Below are positions 11,301 through 23,300 of a stretch of 64,000 nucleotides of DNA, piece after piece. Both the position numbers and the translations under genes were made by a program. This stretch comes from Ehretia macrophylla (Eukaryota > Streptophyta > Magnoliopsida > Boraginales > Ehretiaceae). The stretch spans positions 9,385,001 to 9,449,000 of the forward strand of contig CM075777.1 in the NCBI GenBank assembly GCA_037974665.1. The letters run 5' to 3'. The stretch's first letter is position 1; the number at the start of each line of letters is the position of its first letter. Below the pieces are notes generated by a model that did not search any database, was not told the DNA's origin, and was given only the letters and a program-made list of their open reading frames with translations.

Positions 11301-14300
11301 AAGAAATACTCACTTTCACTTTCATTCCACTACCCATCTGAATTGAGCTGAAGGAATAAGAAAATATTACAGAAAATTTTTTGAAATGGAAAATTCTATC
11401 ATCTAAGGAGTAGGAAATCCTAGGAGGGGACTGGGTATTGTCACGATGAGAATCGTGTGACTATTACGATGAGCAAATGACATTGTAATTTTTTTGGTGG
11501 TAGCAACCTTAGTGATGATTGGCAACAATGGTGGCAAAGAGGACCAATTGGAATTGAGGAGTGGTGAACTTTTACTCAGGTGAGTGGTATTGTTGGATCA
11601 AAAGTGTGGTGGTAGGAGAATGGTTTTGACATTGAGGCTTTCAAACTAAGCAGGAAAATAAAGGGAATGTGTGGGTATAAAGATGGAGAAAGCTAAGAGG
11701 CAGAGATGGTCTCCCAGGAACTTGAATCCTGCTTTATAGGGCTTATCTCTTCACCTGGGGAGTAGCGTTCGCCGTGATTTATAAAGATGATATTACTTGG
11801 CGCAACAGTCCAAATGGGAGGTTCATCACCAATTGCACTTTGGAGACCATACAAACAAGGCATTAACAGGTACCATGGCATCATTTGATCTGGTTTAATT
11901 GCCACATTCCAAAACATAGCTTCATAGCATGGCTTGCATTCCTGGATAGTGGATAGGATACCTAATAGACATAAGATTTTATCATGGGGACTGCAGGTTG
12001 ATGGGCACTGCCCTCTTTGTCATCTCACTACAGAAACTTGAGACCACTTGTTCTTTAGCTGTGGATTGAGCAAAAGAATCTGGTTGGAAGGTTTGGACAG
12101 GACTTATGCTCCTCGCAAGCTGTGCACCTGGGATGCTCTCCCCCTTGGCTGGACCAGATTGGCTTCAGCAGTAAGTTCCAAGCTGTGATACTAAGACAAC
12201 ATTTGTGCTCTACCATTTACCACGTCTGGCAGGAAAGGAACTTGAGAATTCATAATTCAAGTGCAAGATCAGAAGAGCAAATCTCTAGTAGAACAATGAC
12301 TTGCATTGCTGTCAAGATTAGTTCAGGGTAGGAAATTTAGAAACTCTCCTTTCAATAGGCACATTTGTATAGCTTGGCATATTTTTTTTTTCAAGAAATG
12401 AATAAATTTTATTAATAAGCACCAAGGGGGTGAATTTCAAAAGTTATTTACATCAACATCGTAAAGTATCTATACAATCTTGAATACTAACTACATCCAC
12501 CTTACAAGATCCTTTTGTCCAAAAACATATATCATCAATACAATGACTTTTTAAGAACACTCGAGTCGACTCCTCCCCTTCAAAGGTTTTACGATTTCGT
12601 TCCTTCCATAAATTCCAAATGATGGCAATAGGGACCGTTCGAATGATTTTTTTCTTGTGCTTGGATGCTTGGATCCCACTCCAAGTACTAACTTCTTCTC
12701 GGAAAGACTTAAAAGCAACCCATTGTACCCCCATAGTTAGAAAGGCCATCTCCCAAAGGCTTCTAGCCCAAGAGCATCTTAGAAGTAGATGTTCCACTGA
12801 TTCCATATCATTTTTGCAAAGAAAACATCGATTGACCACAATATGACCTCTTTTTTGGAGATTGTCCAACGTAAGAATTCTATCCCAAGCCGTCTCCCAA
12901 ATAAAAAATGCTACTCTTGTTGGAGCACAAGACTTCCAAATATCTTTCCACGGGAATTTCTCAAACATGTTTGGATCATTATTTCCAACAAGTTCTCTAT
13001 AGAAAGATTTCACCGTGAATGTCCCCTTTTTACCCAAATTCCATCTCGCTTTATCTTCCTTTTTTTGGCTAAGAGCACCATTGTTCAAACATCCAAAGAA
13101 ATTGACAAACTCCTCTACCTCCCAATCATTAGCCTCCCTAATAAAAGTCACATCCCACCCAAAATTACCATCCACCTCATGTACACATGAGCTAATAGTA
13201 GCATTTTTCTCTCAAGCCAAAGAAAAGAGATTAAGAAAAAAAGCCTTTAGCGGGGTATTAGGAGACACATTCCATTTGTCTTTCCAAAGCAAGATCCTCT
13301 CCCCATTTCCCACATCAAAAGAAATGTGATTCATAAAGGAGTTCCATTCCTTAGCAATGTTCTTCCAAAGGCCTACTCCATGTGATATTCTTCTCTCGCC
13401 TGGCATCCACCCATTATGAGCCTCCCCAAACTTTGCCACAATGACATCTTTCCAAAGGCTTTCCCTCTCCATCATAAATCCCCAAAACCATTTTCCAAGA
13501 AGAGCTTTGTTAAACATAAGAAGCGATTTGATACCAAGTCCACCCTTTTCAATTGATTGTTTGACCACCTCCACCTAACAAGATGATATTTAAACTCATC
13601 TCCTATACGAGCCGACAAAAAACGTTTTTGGATATCTCCTAGTTTCTTCACTATAGATCTCAAAATGGGAAATAATAACATGAAGTACACCAGAAGGTTA
13701 GAGAGAGTACTTTTAATAAGAGTAAGCCACCCGCTTTTAGAAAGAAATTTTATTTTCCACCCCGACAACCTTTTCTCAAATTTCAACACAATAGAATCCC
13801 AAACACTGTGCTCTTTGTATTTAGCCCCTAAAGGAAGACCAAGGTAATTCAAAAGGAACGATCCTGCCTTACACCCAAGCACGTTGACAAGATCCCCCAT
13901 GTTCTCCACATTGCCCAAAGGAATTAATTCGCTCTTACTAAGATTAATTTTCAAACCCAACACTGCCTCAAACAAAAGAAGAAGACATCGAAGGTTAATC
14001 ATTTGCTCAATATTCGCATCACAAAACAGAATTGTATTATCCGCAAACAAAAGATGAGAGATAACAATGTCTCTCCCTTGACTTCCCACATGGAAACCCC
14101 GAAGATAATTATCACGAACAAGATTCAAGGTCATTCTACTCAAAGCTTCTATCATCAAAATAAAAAGGAGTGGAGATAAAGGGTCCCCCTGGCGTAGACC
14201 TCTAGAAGCACGAAAGTAGCCAACGGGCCCACCATTAATGATAATCGAGAAAGATGAGGATGAGATACATTTGAAGATCCATTTGTACCATCTATCTCCG

Positions 14301-17300
14301 AACCCCATTCTCTTTAAAATATAAATAAGGAAATCCCAAGACACGTGGTCAAACGCCTTCTCCATTGCAAATAATCCCTTCCTCACCGCCTTTAAGTCTG
14401 AATCCACCACCTCATTAGCGATAAGAACAACATCAAGACTTAGCCTATCCCTAACAAATGCATTTTGGAATTGACCTACCACTTTCCCAATCACACGTCT
14501 CATTCTATTGGTTAAGACTTTTGAAATAATTTTGTAAACGCTTCCCACAAGACTAATAGGCCTATAGTCTTTAATCTTTGTAGCTCCATTCTTCTTTGGC
14601 ACAAGAGTAATAAAAGTACTATTTAGCTCATCAACAAACTCGCCTCTCGAGTGGAAATGGCCAAACATAGCAAGGAAATCATCTTTGGAACAACTCCAGT
14701 TTGCTTGAAGAAATGCCAAAGAGAAACCATCGGGCCCCGGTGCCTTATCCCCATTACAATCTTTAAGAGCATCAAGAATTTTCTTCTCACCAAAAGGATT
14801 TTCAATCCATTCTCTCATCCCATCTCCAATTGAATCAAACGGAAGATTATCAAGGTTAGGCTTCTCCACAGTTGGTTCAGTGTAAAATTCTTTATAGAAG
14901 TTGCAAATAGCTGCCTTGATCCCTTCTTCATCTTCATACCACTCATCCCCAACTTCAATGCGAGATATAAGATGTTTTCTTCTATGAGCATTTGCCATTC
15001 GATGAAAAAATTGAGTATTTTTATCCCCCTCCATAAGCCAAATTTCTCTAGACTTTTTTCTCCAACAAATTTCCTCTATTTCCACAAGATTTACAAGTTC
15101 TTTTTTACAAAGATCTCTTCTTTCCCTCTCATTAAGCGAGAGGCCACCATTTGCTTCCTTAATATCAAGGTTTGTGATTTTGACTATTAAAGCCTTCCTC
15201 ATCCATTTTAAGTCCCCAAAATTGTCCTTATTCCACACTTTAATTTTTTCTTTAACAAATTTTAATTTTTTAGCAATACAAAAACTAGTATGCCTGTTCA
15301 CCTTATAACCATCCAACCAATTCTTAACTAAATCCCTAAACCCTTCCACTTTTAACCACATATTTTCAAACCAGAACAGGGAAGGGCCCCATCTTATCTC
15401 CCTTACCTCCAAAAGACGAGGATGATGATCGAAAGTCAGCCTAGGTAGAATTTTTTTAGAAACACTCGGGTAGTGGGATTCCCAAGTATTTGATAGAAGA
15501 AATCTATCAAGTCTTGAAAAGAATGAGGGTCTCTAAAGCTACACCATGTATATAGACCACCCACAAGAGGAATGTCCATCAACTCATACAAATCCACAAA
15601 ATTCCGAAATTCCCTTGAAGCCACGTTATCCTCTCGCTCACAACTTCTTTCAAAAGAAAACAAAACCAGAATCCTCTAATCACCCAAAGGCTATCCCATC
15701 TTTCCCTAACCCTTGCCAAGTCACCCCACAACTCCTTTCTACCGCCTCCCTCACCTGGACCATACACACCAGAAAAGACCCATTGGAATCCATTATACAC
15801 ATTAGTGAGGGAATTCGTAACCCTTGTTTGGCATATTAATGAACGCATTCATATGTAGGCTTTGCCCACTGTAAAATATCTTGTACTCTGTGTGTTATTG
15901 ATGTGGAATTAATAGAATCCCTTGTTGACCTAGCAAAAGGACAGGAGAAAGTGGCGGCTGGTGGGGAAGTGGAAGGGGGGACAACAATTGAGGGAAAGGG
16001 AGGGATAACAAGGTCTTTCTGATACTCTCTAATAAAATGGGTGAGAGCTTGACGGCCGCAAATTAGTCCAAAATCATGAGGTTAGTTACTCATATTCATA
16101 TCATAAGGAATTATGTGTTGAAAGCAAGAGCAAAGGAAATTTTAGTGCTTTTAACCCGCTTTAGATAGACATTCTATATCTAACATGGACTCAATCAAAA
16201 AGGTCACAGTAACTACATGCGTAAAACTCCCAATCATAAGCGTGAATCAAAAGATAAACTCTAAGCTCATCAGATATGTATTATTACTATAGTAAGGGTA
16301 TTATTGTGAGTTTACATGACATACTGCACTGTACTACATTGTACTACACCCCTTATGCCATTTACACTCACTCTGGTAGATTATAAACTTTACTCCCGAA
16401 ATCACAGCTTGCGCAGCAACTCATATCGTGAATCAACCACTCTGGTAGACTATATACTTTACTCCCAAAAAAAAAAAATTTAAATAAATTAGAAAAACAA
16501 ATGTGACCCGCCTTCGATTACTTAGCAAAGGAGGATGTGTGGAAATAAGAGGATGTACAACTTATAAGTATTATGTGGAATTCATTGAGACCTGATGTGG
16601 GCAATATCTGTGATCATGCTGAAGCTTGTAAGGAGATATGGGACTTTTGTTAAGGAATAGCTTTAGTGATCAGTATTAGTGATCAATATATAAGCTCAGC
16701 TTAGAAGTAGTTATGCCAATAACTAAACTCCAGCTGTAAAAAGTTGGCATTAGCCGGCTGTCAAGGTAGTTGTACTATCAAGTTAGTTAGGAAATATCTA
16801 GCCTAACAAAGCTGATTGTAAAGAGGTACAGTAACCTCTATAAATACTGCACACTTGTACTCAATTAGATTCAATCAATACAATCACAAATATCTCAAAT
16901 TTCTCTCTCTCTCTCTCTCTCTGTCTCAACATGGTATCAGAGCAAGCACGATCCTGACTCCATTTTTTTTTTCTCGAAGAAACTCCATTGGAGATCTTCA
17001 ATCGAAGCTTCAAAACAACACTGAGAAGCTCTGCAAACTTCAATCGAAGCATTCTCAGTGCTTCTACTACAAAATTCTACCCTTTTTCTTCAGAATTAGG
17101 GCACAAAACTCCATTGGAGATCAATCTTAAGCTTCAACAAGCTTTCAGCACCATTAGAGGTCTTCTCAAAGCTTCCTGAAGCTTCGCCTACCTTCTCAGT
17201 TACTTCGCAGCACTCTTCTCCACAATTTCAAGCTTCAACTCAATTCTCACCATTAAAGCATCTTCTCAAGCTTTTCTTCAATGACTTCTTCATCCTCTGG

Positions 17301-20300
17301 TTCTAATACACCTCTTCCAGAAGGTTTGAAATTCTTCATGCAAAATCTCAATTCTCTAGTTCAAATCAAGCTTGATAACACAAATTACTGCCTCTGGAAA
17401 TCACAAATGTTTGTGATACTTCAAGCAAACAAATTGCTCATCTGTCACTAATTCAGAAGCTTGTCCACTAGAACAAGTGATGAACAGTGCAGGCAAAGCC
17501 ATTCCTAATCCTGAGTACACCTCTTGGCAAACTATAGATCAACATCTAAGGTCTTGCCTCTATGCCTCAATCTCACCATCAGTTCTATCTCAAGTTCTCC
17601 TTTTTTCATCTGCTCCAAAAGTTTGGTCTACCTTAGAGGATAGGTTCAATTCACTGAGTAGGTCACATCTACATCAGCTAAAAATGAGGATCTACACTTT
17701 GTCCAAAGGAACCAGATCTATGCAAACATATCTGGATGAAGTAAAGAACATCACAAAAGCTTGAAGATCTTATACTATACATCCTAAAAGGCCTTCCAGT
17801 TGAATATGAATCCTTCAAAACCTCCATTAGACTCATATCCAAGCCAATTTCTCTACCTAAACTCAGCAGTCTTCTTATTACAGAAGAACTCAATCTGCAA
17901 ATGGTGAAATCTGCTACTCTAACAGAAACTTCTCCTACTGATCTACACACTGCACTCTATACTACATCCAACAACTACAGAGGCAGAGGGAGAGGTTGGA
18001 ATAATTCCAGGGGTGGCAGAGGCCAAAGAGGTGGCTCTAGAGGTGGCAATTAGTCAAATTCCCAAACCTCCAACTCTTCTCCTTAGTCCACCACAAAAAC
18101 GTACTGCCAGATATGTGGAAAGCCTAACCATTCTGCCTTGGAATGTTGGCACAGACTTGACACTATCAATTACTATATTCCAAAGGCTGAAAAACAAGCT
18201 CTTGCAGCCCAAACTAGTCCAACCACCTCCAATGCTGAGAATCTATAGTACCTGGACTCAAGTGCTAACAATCATGTTACAGGTGATCTCTCAGCACTTG
18301 CACATTATTGATGTATTCATATTTTTAGTCTTATTTCTTTGCTTTTTAGAGTTAATTATGCATAAAGAAGAGAAGGAGAGAGAGAATTTGCAGAAAATAT
18401 CTTTTATTTATTTTTGCTTAATGAATTACACAAGCAGCTGTGGTATTTATAGTTGCCACAATTCCATGTGTTGCACATGCGTGCACATGGTTATGTGACA
18501 GCTGTGTACAGCTGTCACATTCCTACTCTAGCTAACTCTGAGATCATCTAAGCTAGTACATTATAATACAAATAGTAAACCAGCTTAGTACATTACAGCA
18601 GCAGCTATTACATAGACTAATTTCAGAAATATAACAGCAATACACAGAGGTAACCAAACTATACTTTATCACCCCCCCTCAAGCTGAACAGTGGTGAACA
18701 CAGAAGAAGCTTGTGTAGTAGATAGGTGAACACAGAAGAAGCTTGTGTAGTAGATAGGTGAACTACTTTAGAGAGAATGGCTTGGTGAGGATGTCAGCCA
18801 GCTGGTCTGTTGTAGGAACATAGGAAACTTGTAGCTGTTTGGAGACTACCTGTTCTCTTATGAAATGATAGTCAATTTCAATGTGCTTAGTCCGTCCATG
18901 ATAGACTGGATTAGCAGGTAAGGCCAGAGATGAAACATTGTCACAGTGTAAAACAGGGGATTTGACTGGAATATGCAGATCTTGGAGAAGATAAGTCAAC
19001 CATTTAATCTCTGCAGCTGTGTAGGCCATGGCTCTGTATTCAGCCTCAGTAAAGGACCTAGCTACTGTTGCCTATTTCTTAGAGCTCCAAGAGATGGCAT
19101 TAGGACACAAAAATATGATAAGTCGGAGTCAGAGTAGGCCTGAATATGGAAGGATCCTTGCTGCAGTAGTATACCTTGATGAATGGTTCCCTTCACATAT
19201 CTGAGTGCCCTTTTGAGGGCTGCAAAGTCTGCAGTAGTAGGTGTATGCATGTGTTGGCAGAGTGTGTTAACTGCATACTGTTATTCAGGTCTTGTGATAG
19301 TTAAATACTGCAAGGCTCCAACTAAGCTTTTGAACAATGTGGGATTAGCATAAGGAGTGGCAGAAGCTTCAGTAGTAACAGAGGACTTGGAAAAAGTTGG
19401 GGTAGGAGAAGATTTACAGTCTGCCATGCCAACTCTTTGGAGTAACTCTAGAGCATATTTGGTTTGACTGAGATGAAGAGTGTGTTTAGTGGTATTGACC
19501 TCTATGCCGAGGAAGTAAGAAAGAGGCCCACGGTCTTTCATTGCAAATTGTTTGTGCATTAGAGAAATAAGGTGTTGTATAGACTCTGTGGAATTGCCAG
19601 TGACAATAAGATCATCTACATAGACTAAGACTATGAGAGTTTGAGTGGCTGTTTTAGACACAGAGAGAAGTATCTGACTTACTGCAAAGAAAACCTTGGG
19701 CAATAGTTGCCACAGTTCCATGTGCTGCACATGCGTGCACAGCTGTCACATTCCTACTCTAGCTAACTCTGAGATTATCTAAGCTAGTACATTATAATAC
19801 AAATAGTAAACCAGCTTAGTACATTACAGCAGCAGCTATTACATAGACTAATTTCAGAAATATAACAGCAATACATAGAGGTAACCAAACTATACTTTAT
19901 CAATGCACATTTACTGAAAAATATTGATCATTTAAATTGTATTATTGTGCATATAGGAATTGGAGGAAGAAAGAGTATTTGGAGTCAAATTAGAATAAAA
20001 TAGAATGAAGAAGAGTGATTCAAATTTTGGTGAAGAATCCCCATTAAAATATTTTTAAAACAAAAAAAAAGTTGACCAAGGCTTTTGATAGCCTTGGTCG
20101 TGCATTTCACATGGCCAATTGGCCATGTGATCAGCAAAGTCCAAGTAGGACTTTATTTTACAATATAAAATAAAGAAAGATCAAGCATGGTAGGCTACTT
20201 TGTAAAAGCCACCAACCATTTTTCTTTTGTTTTTTAAGAATGCACACAATAAAAGAGAAAATGTCAGCAACACCATGCGAAAGAAAGAAAAGACAGCACA

Positions 20301-23300
20301 AAAGCAGCAGCAAAACAGAGAAATTGAGAGAAAGGGTTGCGCTAAAGTCATGCACAACAAAAAGATGAAATAAAAAAAAGACAACGAAAAGCATTGCAAA
20401 AGTGGCGCATGAAGAAAACTGGTGCAGTCATAGATCCGGGAGATTGTGTTTATTTGCTCTATATAAGCATGAAAATGAAGAGAAAACAGGGGGAGGTGAA
20501 CGGCTAAAAAATAGAGAATAGGCAGAAGCAGTTCACTTTTATTTTCTTTTCAGTTCTTCATCATATACGTTTCAAATTGAAGATTCAAGATTGGGATCCA
20601 GATCAAGCTGTTAATATTGCTTTCAACAAATTAAACGTATTTTATGGGGAAGTTTGTTTCAATTTCTTTTCATAATTTCAGTTTAACTCTTTTGAACATG
20701 AACGAGTAATTTATTTTTAGGGTAGGATTTCTATGTAATAGTCTTAATTTTACGGTCTTGAATTTGGATGGATTATTTTGATGTCATTTTCATATTTATG
20801 ATTTATGTTCCTTATTATTTATTTCCTATTATTTCATTATGCTTGTAGATAGTGTTTAATAGTGATACATGTGATAAATCATATTTATGTTTTGAACTTC
20901 ATTGCAAAAACTATAGGTTGTACCATAGTTTTTCTACACTTAATTAATTAACCCGTTAGCTTAGGATTTTAGGACAAATCTATACTCCAACTAGATAAAG
21001 GACTTGGAGATAACGTTGCACCTTTAAACTAAGTTTGACTCGTTAATTAATTAGAAATAGGTGATTAATTAAATAAATAGGCTTGTGGCCTAATTTTGCA
21101 TCAAAATAGGAAAATCCTAAATTCAAGCCTAAAATTTAAGACTTGCATAGAAATCTGATCCCTAAACTTTCCCAATTTTTGTCATATCTCAATTTTAACT
21201 TCCACAATTAATTTTTGTTTTATTAAGTATTTTTAAATTCAAAACACCGATATATCATTTAATTTACTACAACCCCCTAAGCACTTTATATACACTTTTT
21301 CATAGAATTTACAATTGTCTTCCTGTGGATTCAAACTCGCACTCAAGCACACTACATTGTATTGATCCATGTACTTGCGGGTTTAAACTAGGTTTATTTT
21401 ACACACTTTTCACACTCCCACCAGGTTGCATCAATTATCATCCTTACACTGGCACAGACTCAGTGGTTGTTGGCAATGGCCAGAACGTTCCCATCACTCA
21501 TGTTGGTACTGGTACACTCTCCACTCCCTTCTCCTCATTCTCCTTAACAAATGTCCTACATGTACCTAAAATATCATCTAACCTCCTTTCTGTTTATCAC
21601 CTCACACATGATAATAATTGCACTGCTATTTTTAATGACGAGGAGGTGACTATCCTGGACAATCTTACCCACAAAGTCAGATACAAGGGCCTCTGTGATA
21701 AGGGACTCTATCCATTACCATTCCATTCAATACCTACTGCATCCAGTCCTAGCCTAGTTCTCACTTGCAACAGCAAAAATGCTACAAGCTCAACTGATGA
21801 TCTTTGGCACAAGAGACTTGGCCATCCCTCTTAAATCATATCCCAACTTTTATCTTATGTTTTACCTGTTCAATTACATAGCTTTGGCACTCTTTGTTCA
21901 GATTGTGCAGTAACTAAATCACATAAACTACCATTTCCTGTTTCTACTACTATTACTAGTCATGCTTTTGAGCTAGTGCACTCTGATGTATGGAGCCCTG
22001 CCTCTATTGCTTCTTTCTCTCAATACGAATATTATATTATGTTTCTAGATGGTTTTACACATTTTACATGGTTATATCCCTTAAAGCAAAAGTCTGAGTG
22101 CATACTCAACATATTTAAGCTTTACCTCCATGGTTCATACTCAATTCAGTGCCAAAATAAAGCTATTTAGGACTGACAATGGAGGTGAATACCTCAACCA
22201 TAGGTTCAGTTCCTATTTGCAGTCATTAGGCACCATTCATCATACTTTCTGCCCCCATACCCTTGAGCAAAATGGTAAGGCTGAGAGGAAACACAAACAT
22301 CTTATTGAGACTACCCTAACTCTTCTTAACCACAGTAAACTAACCACTCAATATTGGCTAGAAGCATTAGCTACTCCTAACTATATTATAAATAGGTTAC
22401 CAACTCCAAACCTACACAACAAATCACCCTATAAGTGTCTATTCCCCCTCAAACCTAACTACCTACACTTCAAAGTTTTTGGCTGCCTTTGTTACCCTTG
22501 GCTTAGGCCTTATATCTCACATAAACTTCAAAATAGATTCACACCTTGCATATTTTTAGGTTATTCTACCACTACCAAAGGCTACAAATGTCTGAATCCA
22601 CAAACCCACAAAGTCTATATATCAAGACGTGCAGTTTGTGGAAGATGTTTTTCCTTTTGCTGCCAAACAATTAGAAACAGCAGCACCTCAGCCACAACTC
22701 TCCTTTATTCCTCAACTGCTTCCCAACAATCCCAATTCCACTTATCCTGCTTCTGCTACTCTATCAGATTATTCCCAATCAAGTTCCACACAGGAACAAT
22801 CTCTACTCCTAATGTAAACTCGCCAAACAAAAATACCAGTACACAACCTACCACTCCAAATCTTCACACACAATCCTTTGAAAATTCTGCTTCCTCAACT
22901 ATCACACCTCAGCAGTCCATCCCTAGCAACCAATCTGTAACACAACAAACCTCACCCTCACCACAGTCATCACCCTCTGCATCTAGCAATCAGTCTTTAC
23001 CTACTACCACTCATCCTATGTTGACAAGATCTAAAACAAGCTGTCTTCCCCCACCTCTTTATAACCTCAAACTTGCAGTCACTAAATCTATTCCTACTGA
23101 ACCTACTTCTTACAAAGAAGCTGCTACCCAACCCTGCTAGATAAAGGCCATGAAGGAAGAGTACACAGCTCTTCTTCAACAAAACACATGATCCTTAGTT
23201 CCTCTACCACCTAACAGGCAGTCTATAGGCTGCGAGTGGGTATACAGAATCAAGAAACATGCAGATAGTTCTATTGCCAAGTTCAAAGCCAGGCTAGTAG

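Larger units (their letters stand above)
12384..15827 (-). mobile_element. 5'-truncated L1-type LINE with target-site duplication
   Basis: A non-LTR retrotransposon of about 3.4 kb in the same orientation as QTRT2, within its intron 5. The 3' end reads into an A-run (12384-12390, T on the plus strand). The 10-bp duplication ttggcatatt occurs at 12374-12383 and 15828-15837. Coding order from the 5' end is partial endonuclease, reverse transcriptase, then zf-RVT. The element begins within the endonuclease, so it is a typical 5'-truncated copy from incomplete target-primed reverse transcription. Confidence 0.92.
11780..15900 (+). pseudogene. Old LINE relic (zinc-finger RVT region), split by a younger LINE
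   Basis: Plus-strand translation in several frames shows decayed LINE C-terminal sequence: DDITWRNSPNGRF near 11785, IPKHSFIAWLAF near 11910, then LSWGLQVDGHCPLCHLTTE followed by DHLFFSCG, a zf-RVT zinc motif. IYHVWQERNLRIHN follows near 12220. Stops and frameshifts are frequent. The relic runs to about 12373, is interrupted by the minus-strand LINE at 12384-15827, and its tail resumes at 15838. Its orientation opposes the younger LINE and the host gene. Confidence 0.7.
18309..21433. mobile_element. Solo LTR, probably Ty3/gypsy, inserted in Copia A
   Basis: The insert begins TGATGTATTC and ends GGTTGCATCA (TG...CA ends, short inverted termini) and is flanked by the 5-bp duplication attat (18304-18308 and 21434-21438). 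Removing it and its internal Copia B leaves about 1.58 kb without gag or pol, as expected for a solo LTR after LTR-LTR recombination. The plus-strand 3' end (gtacttgcgggttt... gcatca) resembles long LTRs of the Athila/Tat branch; that family call is inference. A TATA-like ctatataagcatg lies near 20459. Small minus-strand ORFs here have no recognisable product. Confidence 0.78.

Noticed and set aside
12619..13329. Plus-strand ORFs opposite the LINE
   Set aside because: They are antisense shadows of the zf-RVT region, whose minus-strand frame shows the zinc motif.
20158..20399. Hydrophobic minus-strand ORFs in the solo LTR
   Set aside because: Low-complexity Phe/Leu-rich frames on an A-rich strand; no start context or family signature.
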